NCBI GenBank assembly: GCA_028289195.1
Contig: JANQQR010000002.1
Coordinates: 310,001-374,000, forward strand
DNA: 64,000 nucleotides
Reading direction: 5' to 3'
DNA from: Phycisphaerales bacterium
GTDB taxonomy: Bacteria; Planctomycetota; Phycisphaerae; Phycisphaerales; UBA1924
Below are positions 17,777 to 26,594 of the stretch, in pieces (positions within the stretch are counted from its first letter, which is position 1; each line of letters begins with the position of its first letter). The notes below the pieces were generated by a model. That model was not told the origin of the DNA, made no database searches, and was given only the letters and a program-made list of their open reading frames with translations. Made by a program: the position numbers and the translations under genes.

Positions 17777-18913
17777 ATGGCCATCGAGATAGGAATCGAG
17801 GGGATCCACAAGACGATCGGGACGACCAAGATCGTCCAGGACGTTTCCCTGCGCGTGCCGGCCGGCGCGATGACCTTCGTCCTCGGCCCATCCGGCTGCG
17901 GCAAGACCACGCTTCTGCGCATGGTCGCCGGGCTCACGGATCCCACGGCCGGTCGCATCCGGTTCGGCGATCGCGACGTGACCGACGTCCCGACGCGCCA
18001 GCGCAACCTCGGGATGGTGTTCCAGAGCTACGCGCTGTGGCCCCACATGTCCGTGCTCGACAACGTGGCGTTCGGCCTCCGGATGCGGAAAGTTTCGAAG
18101 CCCGATCGCACGCGACGCGCCGAGGCGATGCTCGACAGCGTCGGGCTGACCGGTCTGGCGGCCAGGAAGCCCGCGCAGCTCTCGGGTGGTCAGCAGCAGC
18201 GCGTAGCGCTCGCACGCGCGCTCGTGGTCGAGCCCGAGGTGCTGCTGCTGGACGAACCCCTGAGCAACCTCGACGCCAATCTCAGAGTCCAGCTCCGGGA
18301 GCTGATCCGTCGCCTGTGCGCCGAGACGGGGGTGACCGCGATCTACGTGACGCACGATCAGGAAGAGGCGATGGCGCTGGCCGACGAGATCGTGGTCATG
18401 CGCCAGGGCCGTATCCAGCAGGCGGGCTCGCCGACGGAGATCTACTCCCGCCCGACATCGGCGGGAGTCGCGCAGTTCCTCGGCGAGACGAATCTCATCG
18501 AAGCGAAGGTCGCCTCGGTCACGACCGACGAAGCGGTGCTCGAAGCCGCCTCGGGCGCCATCCGCGCGCACCTTGAAGGGTTCCAACCCGTCGAGAACGA
18601 TCGCGTGCTCGTGAGCATCCGCCCTGAGTCGATCCAGTTCGCCGAGGGAACCGGAGCGGCGGGCAACACATTCGAGGGGAAGATCGCCACATCCACACGC
18701 CGTGGACTCTGGTCGAGGCTCTCGGTGGAAGTCAAAGGGGGGGCTCGACTGATCGTCCACGAGCCGGGCGCAAAGGTCCACGAGCCGGGAGCGCCCTGCA
18801 CGCTGACCGTCGATCCGGCCGAGGTGGTCGTCTTGCCCCACGCGAAGGTCGAAGCCGACGTCGTCGCGCACGCGAGCGACGGGAGAAACGGGCATGCGCC
18901 GGACCCGGCCTGA
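17777..18913 (+). CDS. fbpC: ABC transporter ATP-binding protein, Fe3+/polyamine-type importer
   Basis: The protein has 378 residues. Walker A GPSGCGKTT is at 37-45, the Q-loop follows at VFQSY, the signature LSGGQQQR is at 135-142, Walker B LLLDEP at 156-161 and the switch His is in YVTHDQEEA. The C-terminal ~110 residues fit a TOBE/regulatory domain, as in MalK, PotA and FbpC. It powers the import system formed with the fused permease and the binding protein that follow. It overlaps the permease gene by 20 nt, implying translational coupling. Substrate assignment to iron rests on the two-domain permease type and is tentative. Confidence 0.85.
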   Translation: MAIEIGIEGIHKTIGTTKIVQDVSLRVPAGAMTFVLGPSGCGKTTLLRMVAGLTDPTAGRIRFGDRDVTDVPTRQRNLGMVFQSYALWPHMSVLDNVAFGLRMRKVSKPDRTRRAEAMLDSVGLTGLAARKPAQLSGGQQQRVALARALVVEPEVLLLDEPLSNLDANLRVQLRELIRRLCAETGVTAIYVTHDQEEAMALADEIVVMRQGRIQQAGSPTEIYSRPTSAGVAQFLGETNLIEAKVASVTTDEAVLEAASGAIRAHLEGFQPVENDRVLVSIRPESIQFAEGTGAAGNTFEGKIATSTRRGLWSRLSVEVKGGARLIVHEPGAKVHEPGAPCTLTVDPAEVVVLPHAKVEADVVAHASDGRNGHAPDPA

Positions 18914-20612
18914 GCACTACCTGCTCCTGATGCTGCTGCTCGGAGGGCTCGGGGCCTTGCTGCTCTACCCCATCTGGCTCACCGTGCGCGGCGGCTTCGC
19001 CACGAACGTCGTGACCGGCGAGGGCTTCACGCTGCAGCACCTCCTGCTGGTGTTCGAGGATCCTGCGCTGCGCGCGGGCGTGGTCAACGCGCTCCTGATC
19101 GCTGTGGCGACGACGACCCTCAGTGCGCTGATCGGCGTGCCGCTCGGCGTCCTGTCGGCACGCCACACCTATCCATTCAAGCGTTTGTGGGACGCGGCGA
19201 TTCTCGTTCCGCTCATCCTGCCGCCGTTCGTCGGGGCGATCGGCTTCAAGGCCATCCTCGGGCGAACCGGCGCGCTGAACGCGCTGCTCGGGACCGAGAT
19301 GGACATCCTCGGCACGGCGCGGTTCTGGGGCGTCGTCGTTGCTTTGGCGCTGCACCTCTATCCGATCATCTACCTCAACGTCACCGCGTCGTGCGTCAAC
19401 ATCGATCCAGCGATGGATGAAGCGGCCCGCATCGCTGGAGCCGGTCCTGTGCGTCGGTTCTTCAGCATCACGCTCCCGATGCTCCGCCCCGGGCTCTTCG
19501 CCGGATCGTCGATCGTGCTGATCTGGTCGTTCACCGAGCTCGGCACGCCTCTGGTCTTCGATTACTACACCGTCTCGAGCGTCCAGATCTTCCACGGGAT
19601 CAAAGAGATGAACGTCTCGGCGCAGCCGTACGCGCTGACGGTGGTGCTCTTGTTCATCGCGATCATGATGTATCTGCTCGGCAAGTACGCCCTGGGCCGT
19701 GAGCAGGCAACGAGCACGACCCGGGCGTTCCGAGGCGCGGAAGAGATGCCGCTCCGGGGTGCCGCCGGCTGGCTGGTGGGCGCGCTGTTCGCGCTGGTCA
19801 CGCTCTTTGCGCTCCTGCCCCACGTCGGAGTGGTCGTCATGGCGCTGGCCCGGCCCGAGAGCTGGTACCAGACCCTCCTCCCCGCGGCGCTCACGCTCGA
19901 AAACTTCGAGGCGGCTCTGCAGCACCCGCTGGTCTTCGGTTCGATCCGCAACAGCCTGATGCTCTCCATCGCCGCGGCGCTCCTGAACATGGGTCTGGGC
20001 GTGGCGATCGGCTACATCATCGTGCGCACAACGGTCCGGGGCCGGCACGCGCTCGACAGCCTCGCGATGCTCCCTCTCGCAGTGCCCGGGCTGGTCATGG
20101 CCTTCGGCTACGTCGCGATGAGCCTCCGCTGGCCGTTCTCCAAGGGCGCCCCGCTCGAGGGGGCGGTGGATGTCGTCGGGTCGACGCCCAACCCCATCCC
20201 GCTTCTCATCGTCGCCTACGCAGTGCGACGGCTGCCCTACATCGTGCGCGCAACCGTCGCGGGATTGCAGCAGGTGAGCGTCGAAGTCGAGGAGGCGGCG
20301 ACCGTCTTCGGCGCGTCGACGATGACCAAGGTCCGGCGCATCATCGTCCCGATGATCGCTGGCAATCTCATCGCGGGCGGCCTCCTGGTGTTCGCCTTCA
20401 GCATGCTCGAAGTCAGCGACTCGCTCATCCTGGCTCAGCAGGAGAGGCACTACCCGATCACCAAGGCGATCTACACACTCACCGAGCGCCTCGGAGACGG
20501 GACGGTGCTGGCGTGCGCCCTGGGTGTCTGGGCCATGCTGCTGCTGGCCGTCAGCCTCGCCGCGGTCTCGAGCCTGCTCGGACGCAGGTTCGGCGCGATC
20601 TTCCGCGTCTGA
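18894..20612 (+). CDS. fbpB: Iron-type ABC transporter permease with two fused transmembrane domains
   Basis: The protein has 572 residues with about 12 predicted TM helices in two homologous halves. Each half carries the BPD_transp_1 EAA loop: DEAARIAGAGPVRRFF..LPML in the first and EEAATVFGASTMTKVRRIIVPMI in the second. This is the FbpB/SfuB arrangement, in which one polypeptide supplies both membrane subunits. Its stop TGA abuts the stop of the opposing binding-protein gene without a single spacer base. Confidence 0.88.
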   Translation: MRRTRPEHYLLLMLLLGGLGALLLYPIWLTVRGGFATNVVTGEGFTLQHLLLVFEDPALRAGVVNALLIAVATTTLSALIGVPLGVLSARHTYPFKRLWDAAILVPLILPPFVGAIGFKAILGRTGALNALLGTEMDILGTARFWGVVVALALHLYPIIYLNVTASCVNIDPAMDEAARIAGAGPVRRFFSITLPMLRPGLFAGSSIVLIWSFTELGTPLVFDYYTVSSVQIFHGIKEMNVSAQPYALTVVLLFIAIMMYLLGKYALGREQATSTTRAFRGAEEMPLRGAAGWLVGALFALVTLFALLPHVGVVVMALARPESWYQTLLPAALTLENFEAALQHPLVFGSIRNSLMLSIAAALLNMGLGVAIGYIIVRTTVRGRHALDSLAMLPLAVPGLVMAFGYVAMSLRWPFSKGAPLEGAVDVVGSTPNPIPLLIVAYAVRRLPYIVRATVAGLQQVSVEVEEAATVFGASTMTKVRRIIVPMIAGNLIAGGLLVFAFSMLEVSDSLILAQQERHYPITKAIYTLTERLGDGTVLACALGVWAMLLLAVSLAAVSSLLGRRFGAIFRV

Positions 20613-22148
20613 TCAGGCGGGCCCGAACCCAGCGGCAATCTCGACGATCCGCTCGTAGTTGGCACGAAAGAACGCCGCGTACCGGATTTTGAAGCGGGCA
20701 GCGCCTTCGCGGTCCCGCCACTCGTTGCGGATCGCCCTGTAGTTCTCGGCGTTGAATCGCAGCTCGGTGCCGTCCTTCATCGTGTGGATTGGCATCTCGT
20801 AGAACAGGCGGTCCATCTCTTGGATGGTCTCCTCTGGCGCGCCCGCGCTCCGGGCACGATCCATCGCCTTCCACGCCTCTTTCATCTCGTGGTGCGTGTC
20901 GATCGCGAACGCGCCGAACAGCGGCGCGATCATGCTCCGCCAGCCCTTGGCCTCGGCCCGCGTCGCGTCGTCGAACGGCTGGATCTTGTCGATGAACGCA
21001 TCGGTGTGCTTCTCGTACATCACGCGCCGGATCGGCATCCTGCGCAGCTCGAACCGCACGGGCCCGAGTTCGGCCTGGGGTGCATCCTCACCCGTGGCCG
21101 GCATCTGCCAGAGCGCCTGGCCGTGCTCGGTCAGGGCGTATTCGATGAACCGGATCGCCAGCTCCCGGTTCGGTGCGCCTCGCAGCAGCGACAGAGGATC
21201 CGGGTCGACGAACACGCTCCCGGCCGGCTCCACGAAGCGCAGGCGCGACGCCTCCGGGCCGGCGCCCTCCGGGGTGACCGCCTGGGCCTGATAGCGACCG
21301 TAGAAATCGATCGCAACGCCCGCCGCGGCTTCGCCCCGGCTTACATCGAGGACCACCTTCTTCGAGTCAGAGGCGAAATAGCGAGAATTCGCGCTCATGG
21401 CTCTGAGGATCCGCCACCCCTCGTCCCAGCCGTACATATTCAGGATCGACTCGTACGTCGTTGAAACGGAACCCGACAGACGAGGATCGCCGAGCGCGAG
21501 CCACTCCGCGTACCGCGGGTCCGTCAGGTCCTGCCAGGCCGAGGGGACGTCGAGCCCGAGCGCTTCGAGCATGTCCTTGTTGACGAGGATCCCGAAACTC
21601 GAGAGCGCGACACCGAACCAGTGCCGGTCGGGGTCATAGAGGTTGAGGACCCCGATCACATTCTCCCCGAACAGCTCGTCCAGGCGCTGGCCATCGAAAT
21701 CGACCTGCTCGGAGATCGGGACACGGACGTCCTCGCCGTCTGCTTCGACGCGGACGCCGCGCTTGAGCTCGCCGTGCTCGTACGTGCCCCCGCCGAAGCA
21801 CAAGTCGTAGGGCATCGTGACGCCTTCGGCCATCGAGCCGTCCACGCCGATGTCGCCCCGTCGCACGGCGGATTCATAGATCGCGATGAGCTGTTTACGG
21901 ATCTCGCTTGTGCCGCCCGGACGCCGGTAGTCGATCTCGACGGGCGAGCCATACCGCTCCTCGTGCCACTCGCTGAACCCGCGCTCGAATTCCCAGCGGA
22001 TCTGCTGGTTGTGGGGCGTGATGATCACCAGGCGCTCGGCGCCCTCCTGGGCCGCCTCGCTGGCCGGCCGTACCGCGAGCGGTATCGCGATCAGTGCGAC
22101 CAGCAGGAGCGCCAGAACCACCGTCGAAACCGGGATGCGCGTGCTCAT
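20613..22148 (-). CDS. ABC transporter substrate-binding lipoprotein-like or secreted protein (family 1-type)
   Basis: The protein has 511 residues from MSTRIPVSTVVLALLL, a signal/anchor segment. The N-lobe has RLVIITPHNQQIRWEFERGF and a later hinge ASRYAEW-like region; FGILVNKDMLEALG is typical of iron/thiamine-type binding proteins. It is ~170 residues longer than FbpA, with a C-terminal helical extension. It most likely feeds the adjacent ATPase/permease, although it is convergent to them and not in the operon. TATAGT on the minus strand (22197-22202) is a possible -10. Confidence 0.78.
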   Translation of the reverse strand: MSTRIPVSTVVLALLLVALIAIPLAVRPASEAAQEGAERLVIITPHNQQIRWEFERGFSEWHEERYGSPVEIDYRRPGGTSEIRKQLIAIYESAVRRGDIGVDGSMAEGVTMPYDLCFGGGTYEHGELKRGVRVEADGEDVRVPISEQVDFDGQRLDELFGENVIGVLNLYDPDRHWFGVALSSFGILVNKDMLEALGLDVPSAWQDLTDPRYAEWLALGDPRLSGSVSTTYESILNMYGWDEGWRILRAMSANSRYFASDSKKVVLDVSRGEAAAGVAIDFYGRYQAQAVTPEGAGPEASRLRFVEPAGSVFVDPDPLSLLRGAPNRELAIRFIEYALTEHGQALWQMPATGEDAPQAELGPVRFELRRMPIRRVMYEKHTDAFIDKIQPFDDATRAEAKGWRSMIAPLFGAFAIDTHHEMKEAWKAMDRARSAGAPEETIQEMDRLFYEMPIHTMKDGTELRFNAENYRAIRNEWRDREGAARFKIRYAAFFRANYERIVEIAAGFGPA

Positions 22149-22303
22149 GGGAGTGCCTCGTCGTGTTCCCGGCTGTTCGGTCCACCGGAGCGTCCGACTA
22201 TACCCAGAGCATGGGGCGCACCGCTCACGGAGCCGTCTTCGCGCGGACCGGCCGACCCGATACCCTACCGCCTCGCACTCGAGCACCACTGGGAGTCCCC
22301 GCA

Positions 22304-22933
22304 ATGCGCAGCTTTCTTACGTCCGCTTGTGTCGCCCTCGCCCTCGCCTCTGCAGCTTCCCTCTTCAGCGCGTGCGCAGCCACGGGCCCGCAGCGGCTGG
22401 ATACGGCCACGAGCAGTGTCGAGGACCTCCGGAGCCAACTCGCCCGCGGCGACGCCCACGTGGAAGCCGTCATCGCGGCCCTCGAGGCGTTCGAGGGGAC
22501 TGAAGACATCTCTCGGAGCTTCAAGGACTTCCAGCGAGCACTGAAGGAACTCGAGACCTCGGCGTCGCGGGTCCGCGCCCGCACGGCCGCGATGCGGACG
22601 CGCGTGCAGGACCACATCGAAAAGTGGGAGGCGGAACTCGCCGGTATCGAGAGCGAGGAGGCGCGGGAGATCTCCGCGGACCGGCGTCAGGAGCTCGAGG
22701 CCGCGTTCGAGCAGCTCAACGCGGCCATGCAGGACCTGAAGACGGAATACGAACCGCTGATCTCCAGCCTCCGCGATGTGCAACTCGTGCTCGCCAACGA
22801 TCTCTCGTCGGGGGGGCTCGCAGCCGCGGAGAGCCTGATCGCCGACGCGATCACCAAGGCCCGCGCGGTGAGCGCATCGGTCGCCTCGACGAACGACGCC
22901 CTCGAGCAGGCGATCTCCCAGTTCAAGCGTTGA
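22304..22933 (+). CDS. DUF2959-like lipoprotein with coiled coil
   Basis: The protein has 209 residues. The signal sequence ends LFSAC, a lipobox-like site with Phe at -3. The remainder is almost all amphipathic helix (SSVEDLRSQL, LEAFEQLNAAM, SLRDVQLVLANDL), as in DUF2959 proteins. A periplasmic, membrane-tethered coiled coil is likely; its role is unknown. It lies divergent from the binding-protein gene and convergent with the MscS gene. Confidence 0.7.
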   Translation: MRSFLTSACVALALASAASLFSACAATGPQRLDTATSSVEDLRSQLARGDAHVEAVIAALEAFEGTEDISRSFKDFQRALKELETSASRVRARTAAMRTRVQDHIEKWEAELAGIESEEAREISADRRQELEAAFEQLNAAMQDLKTEYEPLISSLRDVQLVLANDLSSGGLAAAESLIADAITKARAVSASVASTNDALEQAISQFKR

Positions 22934-22965
22934 CCCGCGACCGCGCCCGGGACCGCTGAGCCCGC

Positions 22966-25900
22966 CTACGAGCGATCCGTCTCCGAGTCGGCCCTTCGCA
23001 CGAGGTCCGTCAGGCCCTCGTCAACCGAACGCACGTGAAGGTCGCGCTGCGGGAACGCGATCTCGATCCCGCGTTCGCGGAACAACTCGGTGATGCGCAT
23101 GTGCATATCAGTCTTCACTGTCAGCAGGTGGTCGATGTGCGGGATGAACACACGGATCTCGAAGTTCAGCGTGCTGTCGCCGAACCCGGCGAACACCACG
23201 TAGGGCTTCGGGTCGTCCAGCACGATCTCCTGCGCTTGAGCGACTTCGAGCAGCGATCTCTCGACCAGCTTCACCTCCGCGCCGTAGCTGACGCCGACGG
23301 GGATCGTCAATCGGAGCGTAGCGTCCGACAGAGTCCAGTTGATCACCTCGCCGGTGATGAATGTCTTGTTCGGGATCACGAGTTCCTTGCGGTCCCAGTC
23401 GGTGATTGTCGTTGCCCGCATGCGGATCCGGCTGACGGTGCCCGACACCGGCCCGACCGTGACGGTGTCCCCGATCCGGAACGGACGCTCCCACAGGATG
23501 ATCAGGCCGGAGACGAAGTTCGCAAAGATCTCCTGCAGGCCGAACGCCAGACCGAACGTCAGCGCCGCGGCAAGCCACTGGACGTTCGACCAGCCGATCT
23601 CGAGCGCGCCGAACGCCATCGCGCTCCCGACGATCGCGATCAGATAGCGCAGCACCGTGCTCAGCGCGTAGCGGCTGCCGCTGTCGAGTGGCAGCCGCTG
23701 GAGGATCATGATCTCCGCGAGGGCCGGCACGTTGCGGAACGCAAAGAACGTGGCAATCAGCACGATGATCGCCTGGCCAACATCTGCCAGGCTGATGGAA
23801 GTCGCTGACGAGCCGCCCGGACTCGCTGCTCCGACGCCTCCTGAAGGCATCCCCATTCCGGGCATGCCCATCGTCGGTGCGCCACCCGTGGTGCCGCCGG
23901 GATCAGCCGCTCCCGAGGGATCGGTCTGGGGAGCGGTGGAGCCCGATCCGCTGCTGAATTCAGCGCTCGCGCCAGCGCGGGACTCCATCTCGTCGATGAT
24001 CTGCAGGCGCGGGTAGAGCTCGACTCGGTCGAGGATTCGGAGCGCCGGGAGCGTCTCGGCCCAGATGGCCGCGAGACCAATGACGGCAGCGAGGACCATC
24101 GCGAGCCGGAACAACTGGCGCGTCTGTTGGCTGATCGCCGGGAGATCGAGCTTGTCCTCCTCGATGGAAGGCGTTGCCTGCTCCGGCGCTGCCTCTTCCT
24201 GTGCTTCCCGCTCTCTGGCGATGGCCTCGTCTCGCCGGCGCTTGGCGTCTTCGTAGGCGACGCGCCGGCGGGCCAGGTACAGCCAGCGCATGAGCAGGGC
24301 GTTGCCAAGCCCAACGAGAATGGCGAGCCAGGTCGTCTCCGAGATCGACTCTCGGAGTTCTCGCGCCGTGTAGTAGTACCCAGCCCAGGAGAGCCCGATC
24401 AGCACCAGCGGGAGGGCGACTGCCGCCGCGAACCAGCCGTACCGCAGCCGGTTGAGCCAGCCATCGGGTCGGCGCTTCAGCATCGGCCGGATCCAGTCGC
24501 CGGCGGGATGCAGCGTGCGGTAGAGGGCGAAGGCCAGGACCAGCATGCTCACCGAGAACGCGGTCCTGCCCAGGCTCGCGCTCGCCGTTTCGTCGCTCCG
24601 GAAGTCGACGGCGTACGTGGTCAGCGTGGCCGGGACGACGATCGGGGTGAGGAGCGTGAGATATCGGTGGACGAGCGCCAGCGCCTCGGAGGGCCACCGG
24701 AAGTGCCGCTCGGCGACGCCCCCGCGCTTCACCAGGGTGCGCAGGAACAGCAGGAGAGCGAGTTGTACCGCCGAGAACTGCAGGCCGGCCCCGATCGCCA
24801 GCGCGACCAGCGACTGCTCGGGCGGGCGCGCAAGGACCCATCCGATCCACCCCATCAGGAACGGCACGGGCAGCACCGTGAGCAGCGAGCAGATGAGGGC
24901 CAGAACGGTCTGCCAAATCGTGTCAGTCTCGAAGCGCTGGATACGCGCTGCGCACCGCTTGAGCATCTTGCGGCTGCCGAGCGCGAGCGCGAACACCAGG
25001 AACAGCGCGCTGATGCCCATGGCCACGACCCAGCCGCGTCTCAGCGGATCCGTGCGCAGCTGCACCGCGATGTACGTCCACTCGTCGGGATTCACGAACC
25101 AGGCCGCCGCCTCGGCATACTCGGCCGGTGTCGGCAGGCGCTGCGTCGCGAAGCTGCGGACCCACAAGATGCGCTCGCGGACAAACGACTCGTACTGCGA
25201 CGCAGAATCGCGGAGATCCTGGGTTACGACGTGCAGTTCGAATAGCACCTCGGAATACCGGGCAGCGTCGCTGACGAGCTCTGCGCGCAGGTCCCTCCGG
25301 CGGGTCGCGAGCTCTCTGGCGACCTGCGCCGCCACCCCGCCCTCAGTGGCTTGCGGGCCGATCTCCGCTAGGAGCGAATTGGTCACACGATCGATGTCCG
25401 TGGTGCCTTCGCGCTCCTCGCGGCGCTCGAACAGCATGAACTCGGCGTTCTCGAGCTCCCGTCGAGTCGCCAGCACGCGCCGGCGGAGCTGGCCGCTATC
25501 GGGCAGGTCGTCGTACTGGCGGCGCAGCAGGAGGCCCGTGGCGCGATTCAGGCCGCTGGCCTCGACGCGACGGCGCGAGGTTGCGTATCGCTCGTTGATA
25601 TCCGCGAGCTGCGCACTGGCCGCGGCCATGCGTTCGTTCGCCGCCGTGATGCGTTGGGGCACCGAATCCGGTCCGGTGCGGAGTTCGGCGAGGCGTTGAT
25701 TCTCTTCAGCGAACGCCTGGAGCACCGGATGCTGCTCGGCCGCCTGCCGACGCAGGCGCTCGGCGTCGCGAGCGGCCTGTCGGGCGTCCTCGGACCGTCG
25801 CTCGTTGACCAGGGACTGCCACGCGGCGAGGAGTTGCTCGGCGCCTTCGACGCGCCTGGCCGCCCGGTCCCGGCGGGCCGGCAACAGATCGGTCCTCGCG

Positions 25901-26523
25901 TCGTAGCTCGCCAGTTCCGCGTTGAGGGCGTCGATCTCCGCGACGATCACCTCTCGCTGCGCGAGCCTCAAGACTCGCTGGGCATCCGAGAGCGCCGAAC
26001 TCACCTCTTCGGGCGGAGCCGCCAGCGATTCATCGATGGCCTCCAACTGACCCTGTGCCTGCACGATCGCGGCTGGGATCTCCGAGCGACGATCCTGGCG
26101 CCGGGTGACTTCCGCTTGTAGATCCGTCACGAGGTTTCGCGCCGCGTCCAACGAGGCCGAGGCCTGCGCCTGGCCCTGTTCCAGCTGCGCCAGGGTCGCG
26201 TCCTCCGGCACTTCAGGTGCCGGCTCGGATTGAGGGTTCGCGAGTTCTGCGGAAATCGCTTCTAAACGTCCGGGCGCTTCGCTCGCGTCGCGCTGGAAGC
26301 CGGCGGTTCGATCTCGAAGACTCGACGCTCGTTCGAGTTCGGAGAGGGCCTGTTGATACGCCTCGCGGGCGGCCTGCCGATCCTCGGGCAGAGCGTCGAT
26401 CCGCTCCTGGATCTCCTCCGCCGACGGCGGCGCCTCCCGCTCGTCGCTCTGGGCGAGCGCGAGAGACGCCAGCAACATCGCCGCGAGGCAACCCCAGAAC
26501 CCGGCTCCTCGAATCCCTTGCAT
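22966..26523 (-). CDS. Large MscS-family mechanosensitive channel (MscK/MscM-like)
   Basis: The protein has 1185 residues. A signal peptide is followed by a ~420-residue periplasmic coiled-coil region rich in Glu, Arg and Ala. About ten TM helices follow from residue ~490. The C-terminal MscS core (last ~270 residues) contains FGLAFGLQEIFANFVSGLIILWERPFRIGD and the beta domain (VTVGPVSGTVSRI, VIPNKTFITGEVINW). Such channels release solutes on hypo-osmotic shock. Between TM groups there is an unusual loop rich in Gly, Met, Pro and Ser (MGMPGMGMPSGG). The ATG has no Shine-Dalgarno, but TACATT lies exactly 6 nt upstream (26530-26535), suggesting a leaderless mRNA. Confidence 0.9.
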   Translation of the reverse strand: MQGIRGAGFWGCLAAMLLASLALAQSDEREAPPSAEEIQERIDALPEDRQAAREAYQQALSELERASSLRDRTAGFQRDASEAPGRLEAISAELANPQSEPAPEVPEDATLAQLEQGQAQASASLDAARNLVTDLQAEVTRRQDRRSEIPAAIVQAQGQLEAIDESLAAPPEEVSSALSDAQRVLRLAQREVIVAEIDALNAELASYDARTDLLPARRDRAARRVEGAEQLLAAWQSLVNERRSEDARQAARDAERLRRQAAEQHPVLQAFAEENQRLAELRTGPDSVPQRITAANERMAAASAQLADINERYATSRRRVEASGLNRATGLLLRRQYDDLPDSGQLRRRVLATRRELENAEFMLFERREEREGTTDIDRVTNSLLAEIGPQATEGGVAAQVARELATRRRDLRAELVSDAARYSEVLFELHVVTQDLRDSASQYESFVRERILWVRSFATQRLPTPAEYAEAAAWFVNPDEWTYIAVQLRTDPLRRGWVVAMGISALFLVFALALGSRKMLKRCAARIQRFETDTIWQTVLALICSLLTVLPVPFLMGWIGWVLARPPEQSLVALAIGAGLQFSAVQLALLLFLRTLVKRGGVAERHFRWPSEALALVHRYLTLLTPIVVPATLTTYAVDFRSDETASASLGRTAFSVSMLVLAFALYRTLHPAGDWIRPMLKRRPDGWLNRLRYGWFAAAVALPLVLIGLSWAGYYYTARELRESISETTWLAILVGLGNALLMRWLYLARRRVAYEDAKRRRDEAIAREREAQEEAAPEQATPSIEEDKLDLPAISQQTRQLFRLAMVLAAVIGLAAIWAETLPALRILDRVELYPRLQIIDEMESRAGASAEFSSGSGSTAPQTDPSGAADPGGTTGGAPTMGMPGMGMPSGGVGAASPGGSSATSISLADVGQAIIVLIATFFAFRNVPALAEIMILQRLPLDSGSRYALSTVLRYLIAIVGSAMAFGALEIGWSNVQWLAAALTFGLAFGLQEIFANFVSGLIILWERPFRIGDTVTVGPVSGTVSRIRMRATTITDWDRKELVIPNKTFITGEVINWTLSDATLRLTIPVGVSYGAEVKLVERSLLEVAQAQEIVLDDPKPYVVFAGFGDSTLNFEIRVFIPHIDHLLTVKTDMHMRITELFRERGIEIAFPQRDLHVRSVDEGLTDLVRRADSETDRS

Positions 26524-26594
26524 CGCCAGAATGTACCCTGCGGCGGCCCGTTCGGTGTGCATCGAGACAGCCGATCGGACCGAATCCCCAGACT

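Noticed and set aside
18732..20450. Long ORF antisense to the permease (and similar ones at 9299-10993, 38030-39370, 26607-28586)
   Set aside because: GC-rich codons leave few stops on the opposite strand. The products are Arg/His/Asp-rich without any domain, while the sense genes have clear motifs.
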